The position numbers and the translations under genes are program-made. A DNA stretch of 64,000 bases, from positions 1-64,000 of the forward strand of contig JADJBX010000009.1 in assembly GCA_016703545.1 (NCBI GenBank). The letters run 5' to 3'. A model generated the notes under the pieces. That model saw nothing but the letters and a program-made list of their open reading frames with translations. It searched no databases and was not told the DNA's origin. Source of the DNA: Candidatus Amarobacillus elongatus. Lineage in GTDB: Bacteria > Chloroflexota > Dehalococcoidia > Tepidiformales > Tepidiformaceae. Shown piece after piece: positions 8,167 through 15,811 of this stretch (within the stretch, counting starts at the first letter, position 1; each line of letters begins with the position of its first letter).

Positions 8167-10350
8167 CTACCGGTCGGCGGAGCGGAAGGTCGTGCGAATG
8201 AAGTTCACGAGGTGCCAGATCTGGTCCTGCGAGAGCTTCCCCTCGCCCGTTCCCCACGCGCGCATCGCCGTCTCCGGCAGGCCGTCGTGGATGAACAGGT
8301 AGATCTGCCCGTCCGGGTGCTGCGGCGCGTGCACCGTCAGGTCCAGCGGGTAGGGGTTGAGGTCCAGTCCCGCGGGCGGGTGCCCGTCGATGCCGTGGCA
8401 CGATGCGCAGTTCTGCGTGTACAGCGAGCGGCCGATGGCGATGGAGTTCTGGTCCGGGTAGATCGGATTGGTGGGCAGGTTCGTCGAAAGTGGAGCGTCC
8501 CGGTGGACGCCGAACAGCAGGAGCGTACCGAAGCCGAACGCGAGCGCGGTCAGAGCCGTCGATCCGCGCCCGGTGTTCTTCCCCATCCGCGCGAACTCCT
8601 TGCGGAAGAGCGCCACCCCCAGGCCGAGGAGCAGTGCCGCGAACCCCGCGAACTCGTTCGTCGTCAGGCCCGCCGCCGGGTTTGCCCATGCGCCGCCGCG
8701 TGTCACCGTCACCACGGGCGTTCCCGCGGGGCGGACGTCGAAGTACGCGATCGTGTCGTCAGAATTCGGCCGCCGGATCTCCGTCTCGATGCGCCAGTTC
8801 CCTTCGAGCGGGAGGTACGGGCCAGCGCCCGAATACGTCCCCGCCTTCGGCTGGGCGGCAAGGATGAGGTTCGATGGCCCCACCGTTTGGTCGTCCTGGT
8901 ACCGGAACGTTAGCCGCACGCGGTCGGCGGCCACGGGCGCGCCGGATGGTTCCGTGATCGTCGCCCGGAAGGTGTTCAGGCCGGTCCGATTGGGGTCGAT
9001 CTCCAGGCGCACGTTGAGCGCGCCCGATTGCACGGTGCGGTCGAAGGTCGCGGCCGATCGGCTTTCGGGGACGGACTTCGCCACCGTGGTTTGCGTGAGC
9101 ATCGCCGCCGCGACGAACACGGCCAGCCCGAGCAGCACCTCCGCCGTCGCCCAGGCGATGAACCGGCGTGGTTCGCCCGGGGCCAGCGCGACGAGCGCTT
9201 GCCTGCCACGGCGGGCGTTGTAGAACCCCACGGTAAGCAGCGCCACCATCAGCCCCAGCTTCACCGCGAGCGTGACCCCGTAGCGCGTCTCCCAGAGCCG
9301 CGACGGGGCGTCCACCTGCACGAGCGCGCTGAGGAAGCCGGTGGCGACCAGCACGAAGACAAGCACCGATGCCAGCAGGCTGAATCGGGGCATGAACGCG
9401 GCATAGTGCCCGTCCCGCAGGCTGACCCGGGCGGCCAGTGCCAGCCCGATGACGGCGCCGATCCAGAGCACCGCGGTCACGCCATGGGCCATGTCGATCG
9501 CCTGCGCCCAGTTCGCACCCGCGCCCGCGGCCGCGTGGCTCGTCGCGGTGAACGACCAGAGGAACACGGCCATCCCGGCGAATGTGCCCAATGCCGCCAG
9601 CCGCCGGTTGTCCGTGGCGAAGGTGACCATGACGCCGATGAGCACCGTCGCGCCGAAGCGTGCGATCAGGTAGTTCCCGGCGCGCGTGTCGATCAGGAGA
9701 TCGCGTAGCGAGAGGTCGGAGTAGACATCGCGCAGGGTCCAGATGTTGAGAACCGTGGCCACTTCGAGGATGCCCGCGCCGAGGAGGATGACCAGCCCGG
9801 CCGCGCTCGCCGCACCCCGTCCCTGGAACCCCAGGAGCAGCACGATCGCGCCGCCCGCGGCCAGCAGCAGCCCGAACAGCGCGAGCGCTCGCACCGCGAT
9901 GCCATCCGCGAGCGGTGCCGGGTCCGTGTCGGTCGTGAGCCCGCCGAGGCTGTTCACCTGGTCCGGCAGTCCGCCGTCCGGCCGCAGCACCGTGAATGGG
10001 TACGCGCCCCGGAGCGCGTGCCCGTCGATCGTCGAGACGTTCGCCCACAGCACGTTGTAGATACCGGGCTGCAGCACCGGGAGCGCGACGCGCAGCGTCA
10101 TGCGGTCGCCCAGGACCTCGGCGGGGGGCAGGACGAGCGCGTTCCCGTTCGCATCCAGCACCTGGATCGAACTCTGGCGGGCGGACACGGGTTCGCTGAA
10201 GACGAGGGTGACTTCGGCGGGCGCGCGCTGCACATAACTGTTCTCGCCCGGCTCCGCCCGCAGCAGCGCGGCGTGCGCGGAGGCGTCCAACGGGCGCGCG
10301 ATGGCGGCAAATGCCATCGTCACGACGAAGGCGAGGAGGAGCTTCCTCAC
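8167..10350 (-). CDS. CopC-CopD-YtkA-cytochrome c fusion protein
   Basis: This is a 727-residue membrane protein built from parts usually encoded separately. A signal peptide precedes a CopC domain whose mature N-terminus begins HAALLRAEPGE and carries DGHALRG (likely copper ligands). CopD-type transmembrane helices follow (about residues 150-430). Next come an extracytoplasmic YtkA/FixH-like beta domain (around LNVRLEIDPNRTGLNTF), two more hydrophobic segments, and a class I cytochrome c with CASCH heme attachment and a distal Met candidate (PETAMRAWG). Start GTG overlaps the copC stop (GTGA). It probably handles periplasmic copper, with the heme domain suggesting a redox or oxidase-assembly link. 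Confidence 0.85.
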   Translation of the reverse strand: MRKLLLAFVVTMAFAAIARPLDASAHAALLRAEPGENSYVQRAPAEVTLVFSEPVSARQSSIQVLDANGNALVLPPAEVLGDRMTLRVALPVLQPGIYNVLWANVSTIDGHALRGAYPFTVLRPDGGLPDQVNSLGGLTTDTDPAPLADGIAVRALALFGLLLAAGGAIVLLLGFQGRGAASAAGLVILLGAGILEVATVLNIWTLRDVYSDLSLRDLLIDTRAGNYLIARFGATVLIGVMVTFATDNRRLAALGTFAGMAVFLWSFTATSHAAAGAGANWAQAIDMAHGVTAVLWIGAVIGLALAARVSLRDGHYAAFMPRFSLLASVLVFVLVATGFLSALVQVDAPSRLWETRYGVTLAVKLGLMVALLTVGFYNARRGRQALVALAPGEPRRFIAWATAEVLLGLAVFVAAAMLTQTTVAKSVPESRSAATFDRTVQSGALNVRLEIDPNRTGLNTFRATITEPSGAPVAADRVRLTFRYQDDQTVGPSNLILAAQPKAGTYSGAGPYLPLEGNWRIETEIRRPNSDDTIAYFDVRPAGTPVVTVTRGGAWANPAAGLTTNEFAGFAALLLGLGVALFRKEFARMGKNTGRGSTALTALAFGFGTLLLFGVHRDAPLSTNLPTNPIYPDQNSIAIGRSLYTQNCASCHGIDGHPPAGLDLNPYPLDLTVHAPQHPDGQIYLFIHDGLPETAMRAWGTGEGKLSQDQIWHLVNFIRTTFRSADR

Positions 10351-10928
10351 GACCGCTTTTGGATGAGGAGGAACGTCGTTCCGCTCCCGGCGACGAACAT
10401 CCCGATGGCCACCGCCGTCAGCAGCACCCAGGAGGTTCCGTTCCCGGAGCCACCGCCCAGCGAGGGTGCGGTCACCGCGCCGCCGTCACCCGGCGCGACC
10501 GCCGGACCAGTCTCCTTCAAGTTCGCCCGGCCGGGCTGAATCGCCGTCGCGTTGGGGTCCCAGGTGAAGCCGAGGGTTCCTTCGGCGGTGTCGCCGTCGT
10601 CGGCGCTGAGCGTCTTCCACTTGATCGTGTAGGCGCCGGGCCGCAGGCCCGAGTGCGGCAGGGTGACACTGATGTGCTTGCGGTCGTTGTTGTCGATCAC
10701 GGCCGAAATGAGGGAGATCTCGCGGCCGAGGTCATCGAACACGTCGATGTCGTTCGCCTCGGCCTGCCGCGCCATGTCCTGCGTCATGATGATGTCGATG
10801 ACCGTCGGCATCTCCTTCACGACGGCGCCGTCGCCCGGGTTCACCTTCGCCGGTTCGGCATGGGCCAACGCGGTCGTGACGGTGACCAGCGCGAAGACCA
10901 ACGCGGCGAGGACGGAGGCGGCACGCAT
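10347..10928 (-). CDS. CopC-domain protein with C-terminal membrane anchor
   Basis: This 193-residue exported protein has a signal peptide ending TTALAHAEP, so that the mature N-terminus would start with His as in CopC copper-binding proteins. The CopC Ig-like fold follows (KVNPGDGAVVKEMPTVIDI, LSADDGDTAEGTLGFTW). After a Gly/Ser linker there is one transmembrane helix and QKRS. The canonical second His of the copper site (DGH) reads DGD, so the site is incomplete. It is the first gene of a two-gene copper operon coupled to the downstream fusion gene. Confidence 0.85.
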   Translation of the reverse strand: MRAASVLAALVFALVTVTTALAHAEPAKVNPGDGAVVKEMPTVIDIIMTQDMARQAEANDIDVFDDLGREISLISAVIDNNDRKHISVTLPHSGLRPGAYTIKWKTLSADDGDTAEGTLGFTWDPNATAIQPGRANLKETGPAVAPGDGGAVTAPSLGGGSGNGTSWVLLTAVAIGMFVAGSGTTFLLIQKRS

Positions 10929-11072
10929 GCCTTCAGTCTAGCCGGGGCAGTGTCAGCAACAAGGAACGAAAAGGCCCCTCGGGAGTCGCCGCATGCCGGT
11001 ACCGCTCCGCCGCGTGCTCCCGCAAGACCGCCATCAGACATGTAGCCTGTGCGAAACCCCTTGGAGCTGGCC

Positions 11073-11516
11073 ATGCCCTGGAAGGACCTCGAAACCGCCG
11101 ACCCGCCGCTCGCCGCCTTCGGTCGCGAACGGCTGCACGGGCGCGTTGCCTACCTCGCCACCAGCCGTGCGAACGGCGCGCCCCGGGTGCACCCGGTGAC
11201 GCCGATCATCGGCGACGGCCGCTGCTTCCTCTTCATGGAGCCCACCTCGCCGAAAGGCCGGGACCTCGAACGGGATGCTAGGTTCGCCCTGCATTGCGCC
11301 GTGAGTGACGATACGGGCGGCTCCGGGGAATTCGCGCTCGCGGGCATCGCCCGGCGCGAGACCTCGGCCGAGACGCGCGCACTGGCCGCGGGGCTCGCTT
11401 CGTACGCTCCGGAGGAGCGGTACATCCTGTTCGAACTGCATCCCCGGAGCGCGCTCGCCACGGTCTATGGCAATGGCCGGCCGGAACGGCGGGAGTGGCG
11501 AGCCGCCGCTCCGTGA
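11073..11516 (+). CDS. Pyridoxamine 5'-phosphate oxidase-fold protein
   Basis: This is a 147-residue split-barrel flavin-binding-type protein. The N-terminal strand reads GRVAYLATSRANGAPRVHPVTPIIGDG, typical of the PNPOx-like superfamily that binds FMN, F420 or heme. ATG 11073 is preferred over an upstream GTG because GGAG sits about 7 bases before it and the family begins near this point. The gene is divergent from copC and converges on the molybdoenzyme operon. Substrate and cofactor cannot be decided; F420-dependent or heme-degrading members look alike. Confidence 0.8.
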   Translation: MPWKDLETADPPLAAFGRERLHGRVAYLATSRANGAPRVHPVTPIIGDGRCFLFMEPTSPKGRDLERDARFALHCAVSDDTGGSGEFALAGIARRETSAETRALAAGLASYAPEERYILFELHPRSALATVYGNGRPERREWRAAAP

Positions 11517-11554
11517 CACAGCCCCCGCCCGGGCCGGGTCACGCTGATCCCCCA

Positions 11555-11573
11555 GGGACGGCTCGCCGGTCCC
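11555..11573. terminator. Possible hairpin between convergent genes
   Basis: GGGAC-GG-CTCG-CC-G-GTCCC forms a short GC stem with one bulge in the 72-base gap between the convergent genes ending at 11516 and 11589. There is no T-run after it on either strand, so termination is only a possibility. Confidence 0.3.
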
Positions 11574-11588
11574 CCGCGACTGAAATCC

Positions 11589-12524
11589 CTACCGGTCGGT
11601 CGCGGCGGCGTTCGCGCCCATTGGAGCCGACGCGAACAGCGCCAGGCCCGCGATCACGAGCGCCGATTGGTAGGTCGACTGCAACCCCATGCCGCCGGCG
11701 GCGACGAGCAGCAGCCCGATGCATTCGATCCGCCGGCCGCGTCCCCAGAGCGTGAGTAGCGCGGCGGTCATCGCCGCGGCCCCCACGCCGTACGCGATGG
11801 CGGGCAGCGATCCCGTGAAGCCCTGGTTCCAGAGCAGCAGGATGCGCGTCGTCGGCGCCGCGAGCATCCCCGCGAAGGCGAGCCCGCCAACTCCGACCGC
11901 CAGCACCTGGCCACGAACGGCGGGCAGGCCGCCGGCCACCAGCGGCGTAACGATCGCGAAGCCGATGCCGAGGTACTCGGCGACCGTCAGGAACGCGCGC
12001 ACCGTCTCGGCGTCGCCCTGTCCGGGCACGCCCGGTTGCTGGAGAAGAATGTTGCTCCCGGCGGCGAGCGTGGCCGCGCCGAACACGAGCCACGGCACGG
12101 CGCTGCGTCCGCCCGCGCTGCTCGCGACGACCCCGATGAGCAGGGCCGTCGCGCCGAGGATGGCGGCGCTCGTCAGGAGCTCGTCGGCGCCGAGGCGGGC
12201 GCCGGCGGCGCCGGCGAGAAAGACCACGATTGCCGCGGCGCCTGCCTGCAGGCGGCGTTCGCCGCCTGCGGCAAACATGAGCGCGAGTGCCGGCAGTGCC
12301 GCGAGCAGCAGCACCACCGTCACGAAATAGGCGAACCGGCCGGCGTCACTGATGACTTCGTACGGCCCCGCCATCGATTCGATGGCGGGGATGTGTACGG
12401 CCGTGCGCGTGAACGTGCGCAGGATCAGCAACTCCGTCAGAGCGGCTGCCGCGAGCCCCGCGGCGAGCGGGCGCAGCAGGCTGTGCCCCATCACGGCGTT
12501 TGGAGTTCGCGGCAGCGCCGTCAT
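11589..12524 (-). CDS. Multi-pass membrane protein of the molybdoenzyme operon
   Basis: I do not recognise this 311-residue protein. It has about eight or nine hydrophobic helices, few charged residues in them, and only scattered histidines (near the N-terminus), so it does not look like a diheme cytochrome b. Its start overlaps the stop of the heme-subunit gene (ATGA), which places it last in the operon. It could be a membrane anchor or quinone-interacting partner of the periplasmic complex, but no motif shows this. Confidence 0.7.
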   Translation of the reverse strand: MTALPRTPNAVMGHSLLRPLAAGLAAAALTELLILRTFTRTAVHIPAIESMAGPYEVISDAGRFAYFVTVVLLLAALPALALMFAAGGERRLQAGAAAIVVFLAGAAGARLGADELLTSAAILGATALLIGVVASSAGGRSAVPWLVFGAATLAAGSNILLQQPGVPGQGDAETVRAFLTVAEYLGIGFAIVTPLVAGGLPAVRGQVLAVGVGGLAFAGMLAAPTTRILLLWNQGFTGSLPAIAYGVGAAAMTAALLTLWGRGRRIECIGLLLVAAGGMGLQSTYQSALVIAGLALFASAPMGANAAATDR

Positions 12525-13513
12525 CGAACCTTCCCCCCTCGGGTCCCGACCGTCGCGAGCGTCACGCCCAGGCCGCTGAGCCCCACGAGCAGCGCCACCG
12601 CGATCAGGACGGTCATGCGGTTCGCACCATCCGACCCGGGAGCATCGCCACCCATGATCGAAAGCTGCACGAACTGCGAAACCGACTTCTTGCCGTTGCG
12701 GTCGCCTTCGCTGCCGTTCCAGACCGCGAACGCCATGTCCGTCCGGGCGCCGTCCGAGAAGGACGCCTGGTTGCCATCCGCGCCGGTGTAGGCGCGTTCG
12801 AAGACGACGGCCCAGGTGCCGTCCTTGTAGACGCCACTTCCCTGCACGTCCTGCACGGTCGCCGCCGTCAGCGTCCCGAAGGTCTGCGAGACGAGCGTTT
12901 GGACCGGGCCGGCTTCAGGGTTCGAATACGGGTTCCCCGCGGCGCGAGCCGTGAAGAAGAGGGTGTCCCGCGAGGGGTACATGTCGACGATGGAGCCCGC
13001 GTACACCTGGGCCGGCTCCTTGAACCCGGCCTGGGAGTCCGCTCGCCAGTGCCAGATATTCACGCCCGCGTCGGCCTGCCCCATGCAGATCGCCGGGACG
13101 CTTGTCGCGGCGCGCGCGGGGAATTCGAGCGCGACCGCGTCGGCGAAGTCCTGGACGCGGGTGGTGGATTCGTCGCGCGTGGCATCGGCCCATTCGACGC
13201 GAATGAGCAGGCGGTTATCCACGTGGAGGGCCTTGGCCGTCACCATCGGGATGCTTCCGCCGCCGGACACGTAGGCGCCGGCCTGCGAGGAGAGCGGTAC
13301 CTGCACGGCGACCGCGTTCTTCCAGGCCTTGTGCGCCGGGTCCAGCCCCGGGTCGTCGCTGGCCGAATACGCGGTCAGCCGGAGCGTCTGCGAAGCGGCC
13401 GGGTTGGCATCGAAGAGCTGCAGCGCACCCGCCGCGACGAGGACCGCCGCGACCGCGCCGATGGTCCGCAGCCGCGCGGACCGGAACCGTGGAGCGATGT
13501 TCGTCGTGAACAC
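12521..13513 (-). CDS. Heme b-binding gamma subunit (ethylbenzene dehydrogenase-related)
   Basis: This 330-residue exported protein has a signal peptide, a beta-sandwich domain and a C-terminal transmembrane anchor (MTVLIAVALLVGLSGLGV). The family binds one heme b through Met and Lys. Candidate ligands are the Met in AICMGQAD and the Lys in NGKKSVSQF, within conserved contexts (VNIWHWRAD; DMAFAVWNGSEGDRNG). It would pass electrons between the beta-subunit Fe-S clusters and a periplasmic or membrane carrier. The start is directly adjacent to the chaperone stop. Related subunits occur in selenate, chlorate, dimethylsulfide, ethylbenzene and nitrite-oxidising enzymes. Confidence 0.85.
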   Translation of the reverse strand: MFTTNIAPRFRSARLRTIGAVAAVLVAAGALQLFDANPAASQTLRLTAYSASDDPGLDPAHKAWKNAVAVQVPLSSQAGAYVSGGGSIPMVTAKALHVDNRLLIRVEWADATRDESTTRVQDFADAVALEFPARAATSVPAICMGQADAGVNIWHWRADSQAGFKEPAQVYAGSIVDMYPSRDTLFFTARAAGNPYSNPEAGPVQTLVSQTFGTLTAATVQDVQGSGVYKDGTWAVVFERAYTGADGNQASFSDGARTDMAFAVWNGSEGDRNGKKSVSQFVQLSIMGGDAPGSDGANRMTVLIAVALLVGLSGLGVTLATVGTRGGKVR

Positions 13514-14287
13514 TCAGATGACCTCAATCTCGTCCAGGCTAATGAGCGGCGCCGCGAGGTCGGCGAGGGCAAGGTCTTCGGGCTCCGCTTCGGGCCGCTC
13601 CAGCGGCATCAGCGGAGCGTCGAACCGGGCGGCGGGGGTGACCTTCAGCCGCTGGAACTCCTCGTCCAGCCACAGCGTGAGGGCCATCCCCACGGCGGCG
13701 TAGAACGCGTTTCCGTTGGCGGTCGCGGCGATGTTGCGCCCGAGGCCGGGGGCCCATCGCCCGAGGTGCTCCCCGAGGAACATGCGCATGGCGCGGTTGA
13801 CCTGGGCCACCCGCGGCGCGCCGAGGTGCTCCACGGCGTAGAGCTGCTTGCGGCAGAGGTACGCCATGAACTCCAGTTCCACGCGGATGTCGTCCGGGCG
13901 CAGCCCGTTCCCGCCGGTATCGACGCCGAACGCGCGGTAGAAGCCCGCGACGTCGGCCATCAGGGATGTCTGCTCCGCTGGCTGGGAACAGGCGAACGCG
14001 GTCTCGAAGGTCGGGCAGTCCTGCGAACTGCTCAGGCTGAAGATGCGGGTGTATTCGGGCACCAGCACCTCCGGATCGGCGTACGCGGCGAGGGCCGCAA
14101 CCCCCGCGAGGCTCGTCCCCGCCGCGAGGTCGCCGCCGGCCGCGACCAACGCCTGGAGTTCGGCGATGCCCGCCTCGTCCGGGTCGTTGAGCGCGGCCGC
14201 CAGCAACGAGTAGTTGAAGGCACGGCGGACAAGCATCTCGGGGGAGGGCTTGCTGCCATTGCCGCCACGATTTACCGCTGGGCTCAT
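13514..14287 (-). CDS. TorD/NarJ-like molybdoenzyme chaperone
   Basis: This is a 257-residue helical cytoplasmic protein. EYTRIFSLSSSQDCPTFETAF matches the region in which TorD/DmsD-family chaperones have a Pro-rich motif after an (E)YxRLF helix, and RVELEFMAYLCRKQL is a typical central helix. Such proteins bind the Tat signal of the catalytic subunit and hold export until the molybdenum cofactor is inserted. Its place between the beta and gamma genes fits a dedicated chaperone. The gene starts 9 bases after the beta-subunit stop. Confidence 0.8.
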   Translation of the reverse strand: MSPAVNRGGNGSKPSPEMLVRRAFNYSLLAAALNDPDEAGIAELQALVAAGGDLAAGTSLAGVAALAAYADPEVLVPEYTRIFSLSSSQDCPTFETAFACSQPAEQTSLMADVAGFYRAFGVDTGGNGLRPDDIRVELEFMAYLCRKQLYAVEHLGAPRVAQVNRAMRMFLGEHLGRWAPGLGRNIAATANGNAFYAAVGMALTLWLDEEFQRLKVTPAARFDAPLMPLERPEAEPEDLALADLAAPLISLDEIEVI

Positions 14288-14296
14288 CGCGCTACC

Positions 14297-15541
14297 TCAG
14301 ATCGTGTTCATGGCAAAGGCGAGCGCGCCCTGCCGTTCGATGACCGGCTCGTTGACGGCAACGCGGACGATTTCGCGTCCCTTGCTGTCAAAGCCGATGA
14401 CGGTGTCGTCGAAGACTTCGCGCGTCTGCCCGCCGATGCGCAGTTCGCCCGACTTCGGCCCCTGCACGACGCGGTAGCTGAAGATGATCGACTGCGTCGC
14501 GCGGAACAGCTGCAGCACCGCGAGCGTCTCCCGCGAGGGGTTCTCGTACGCCGCGATGGCATCGTCCACGCCGGGCCCGAACATCTGCCGCAGGTAGTCC
14601 CGGGGGACCCAGCGCGGCGGGATGTAGTACACGTTCGGCTGGGTGCCGAACTGCGGGTAGAGCGGCAGGGCGACCTTCGCCACATGCACCAGGTAGTACA
14701 GCGGGTTCTGCCGGTCCTCGATCCAGAGGCCGTCATCGCCGACCTGCACGAGCCCCTGCAGCCGGATCTTGCCGATGCACGCCGTCATGCAGCGCGTCTC
14801 CATCGGCAGGCCGTCGGTCAGCGGGTCGGTGCCTTCGACGCGCGGGTAGCAGCCGATGCACTTCTCCGAAGTCCGCGTGCTCGGGCGGTACATGGACTTC
14901 TTGTAGGGGCAGGCTTCGACGCACTTGCGGTAGCCGCGGCACCGCCCCTGGTCGATGAGGACGATGCCGTCCTCTTCGCGCTTGTACACGGCATTGCGCG
15001 GGCAGGCCGCGAGGCAGGCCGGGTACGTGCAGTGGTTGCAGATGCGCTGGAGGTAGAAGAACCAGCCGGAGTGCTCGGGCAGGCTCACGCCTTCCTTCGG
15101 GAAGCGCGTGGCCACGTCCTCGTAGATGTTGGGCGACTTCCAGTCGGCCTCATCGGGGATGTAGCCCGTCGCCATCTTGTCGACCTGGTCGGCGGTTTCG
15201 AAGATCGTCTTGCCTTCGAAGGTGCCGTAGGGCGCGGTCTTAGCGTCCTTCTTCCCCGTGTTCCAGACCTGGCCGCCCGGGTTGGCCTTCTCCTGCAGGT
15301 CCAGGACCTTGAGGTCCCAGTTCTGCGGGTAGCCGCCGTACGGCTTGGTCTCGACGTTGTTCCACCACATGAGCTCCTGCCCGGGCGAGAACGTCCAGGT
15401 GGACTTGCAGGCCATGGTGCAGGTCTGGCAGGCGATGCAGCGGTTGATGTTGAAGACCGCCGCGAACTGCCGCTTCGCCTTGCCGTTTTCGTAGCGGTAG
15501 TCCATCTCACGGCCGAGTTGCCAGTTGCGGACCTTCGCCAT
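14297..15541 (-). CDS. Iron-sulfur beta subunit, nitrite oxidoreductase/nitrate reductase type
   Basis: This is a 414-residue four-cluster ferredoxin-like subunit. Cys groups are C35xxC38xxC41xxxC45 (CIACQTCTMAC), CNHCTYPACLAAC, CRGYRKCVEAC and CIGC with a later partner. The stretches NWQLGREMDY, FNINRCIACQTC and WWNNVETKPYGGYPQ closely match, from memory, NxrB of Nitrospira and anammox bacteria, as does LYYLVHVAKVALPLYPQFGT near residue 300. ATG 15541 overlaps the preceding stop (TGATG) with AGGAGG 7 bases upstream. It has no signal of its own and would be co-exported with the Tat-bearing alpha subunit. Confidence 0.85.
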   Translation of the reverse strand: MAKVRNWQLGREMDYRYENGKAKRQFAAVFNINRCIACQTCTMACKSTWTFSPGQELMWWNNVETKPYGGYPQNWDLKVLDLQEKANPGGQVWNTGKKDAKTAPYGTFEGKTIFETADQVDKMATGYIPDEADWKSPNIYEDVATRFPKEGVSLPEHSGWFFYLQRICNHCTYPACLAACPRNAVYKREEDGIVLIDQGRCRGYRKCVEACPYKKSMYRPSTRTSEKCIGCYPRVEGTDPLTDGLPMETRCMTACIGKIRLQGLVQVGDDGLWIEDRQNPLYYLVHVAKVALPLYPQFGTQPNVYYIPPRWVPRDYLRQMFGPGVDDAIAAYENPSRETLAVLQLFRATQSIIFSYRVVQGPKSGELRIGGQTREVFDDTVIGFDSKGREIVRVAVNEPVIERQGALAFAMNTI

Positions 15542-15810
15542 CACGCTACCTCCTGGGGAAGCGGACCGTAGATGTCCGCGATGATTGCCTCGACGAAGGC
15601 CTGCCCGCGATTGACATAGATCGCGTTCGTGCCCGCGAAATGTTCGGAACGGAACAGCTGGAGGATGCGGTGCCGGGGAACCCCCAGCAGCGCATACTCC
15701 TCGACGAAGACCCGCGCCATGCGCTCGTCCTGGTCCACGCCTTCCTCAACCGGGAAGCGCACCGCGACGAACTCATACGGGTCGTCCGCTTCGTTCTCTT
15801 TCTCTACCAT
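15541..15810 (-). CDS. Small conserved-looking protein between alpha and beta genes
   Basis: This is an 89-residue soluble protein without cysteines or a signal peptide. It begins with an acidic stretch (MVEKENEADDPYEF) followed by a compact alpha/beta pattern (RHRILQLFRSEHFAGTNAIY). I do not recognise it. The start is 1 base after the alpha stop, and the stop overlaps the beta start, so expression is tightly coupled. An assembly factor or accessory subunit is the obvious guess, but nothing in the sequence proves it. Confidence 0.75.
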   Translation of the reverse strand: MVEKENEADDPYEFVAVRFPVEEGVDQDERMARVFVEEYALLGVPRHRILQLFRSEHFAGTNAIYVNRGQAFVEAIIADIYGPLPQEVA

Positions 15811-15811
15811 C

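Noticed and set aside
8168..8320. Cytochrome c as a separate gene
   Set aside because: The frame is continuous with CopD and no ribosome-binding site or start separates them.
12500..15571. Open frame of 1023 codons on the plus strand
   Set aside because: It is antisense to the TorD, gamma and beta genes; a high-GC shadow with Arg/Gly/Val bias.
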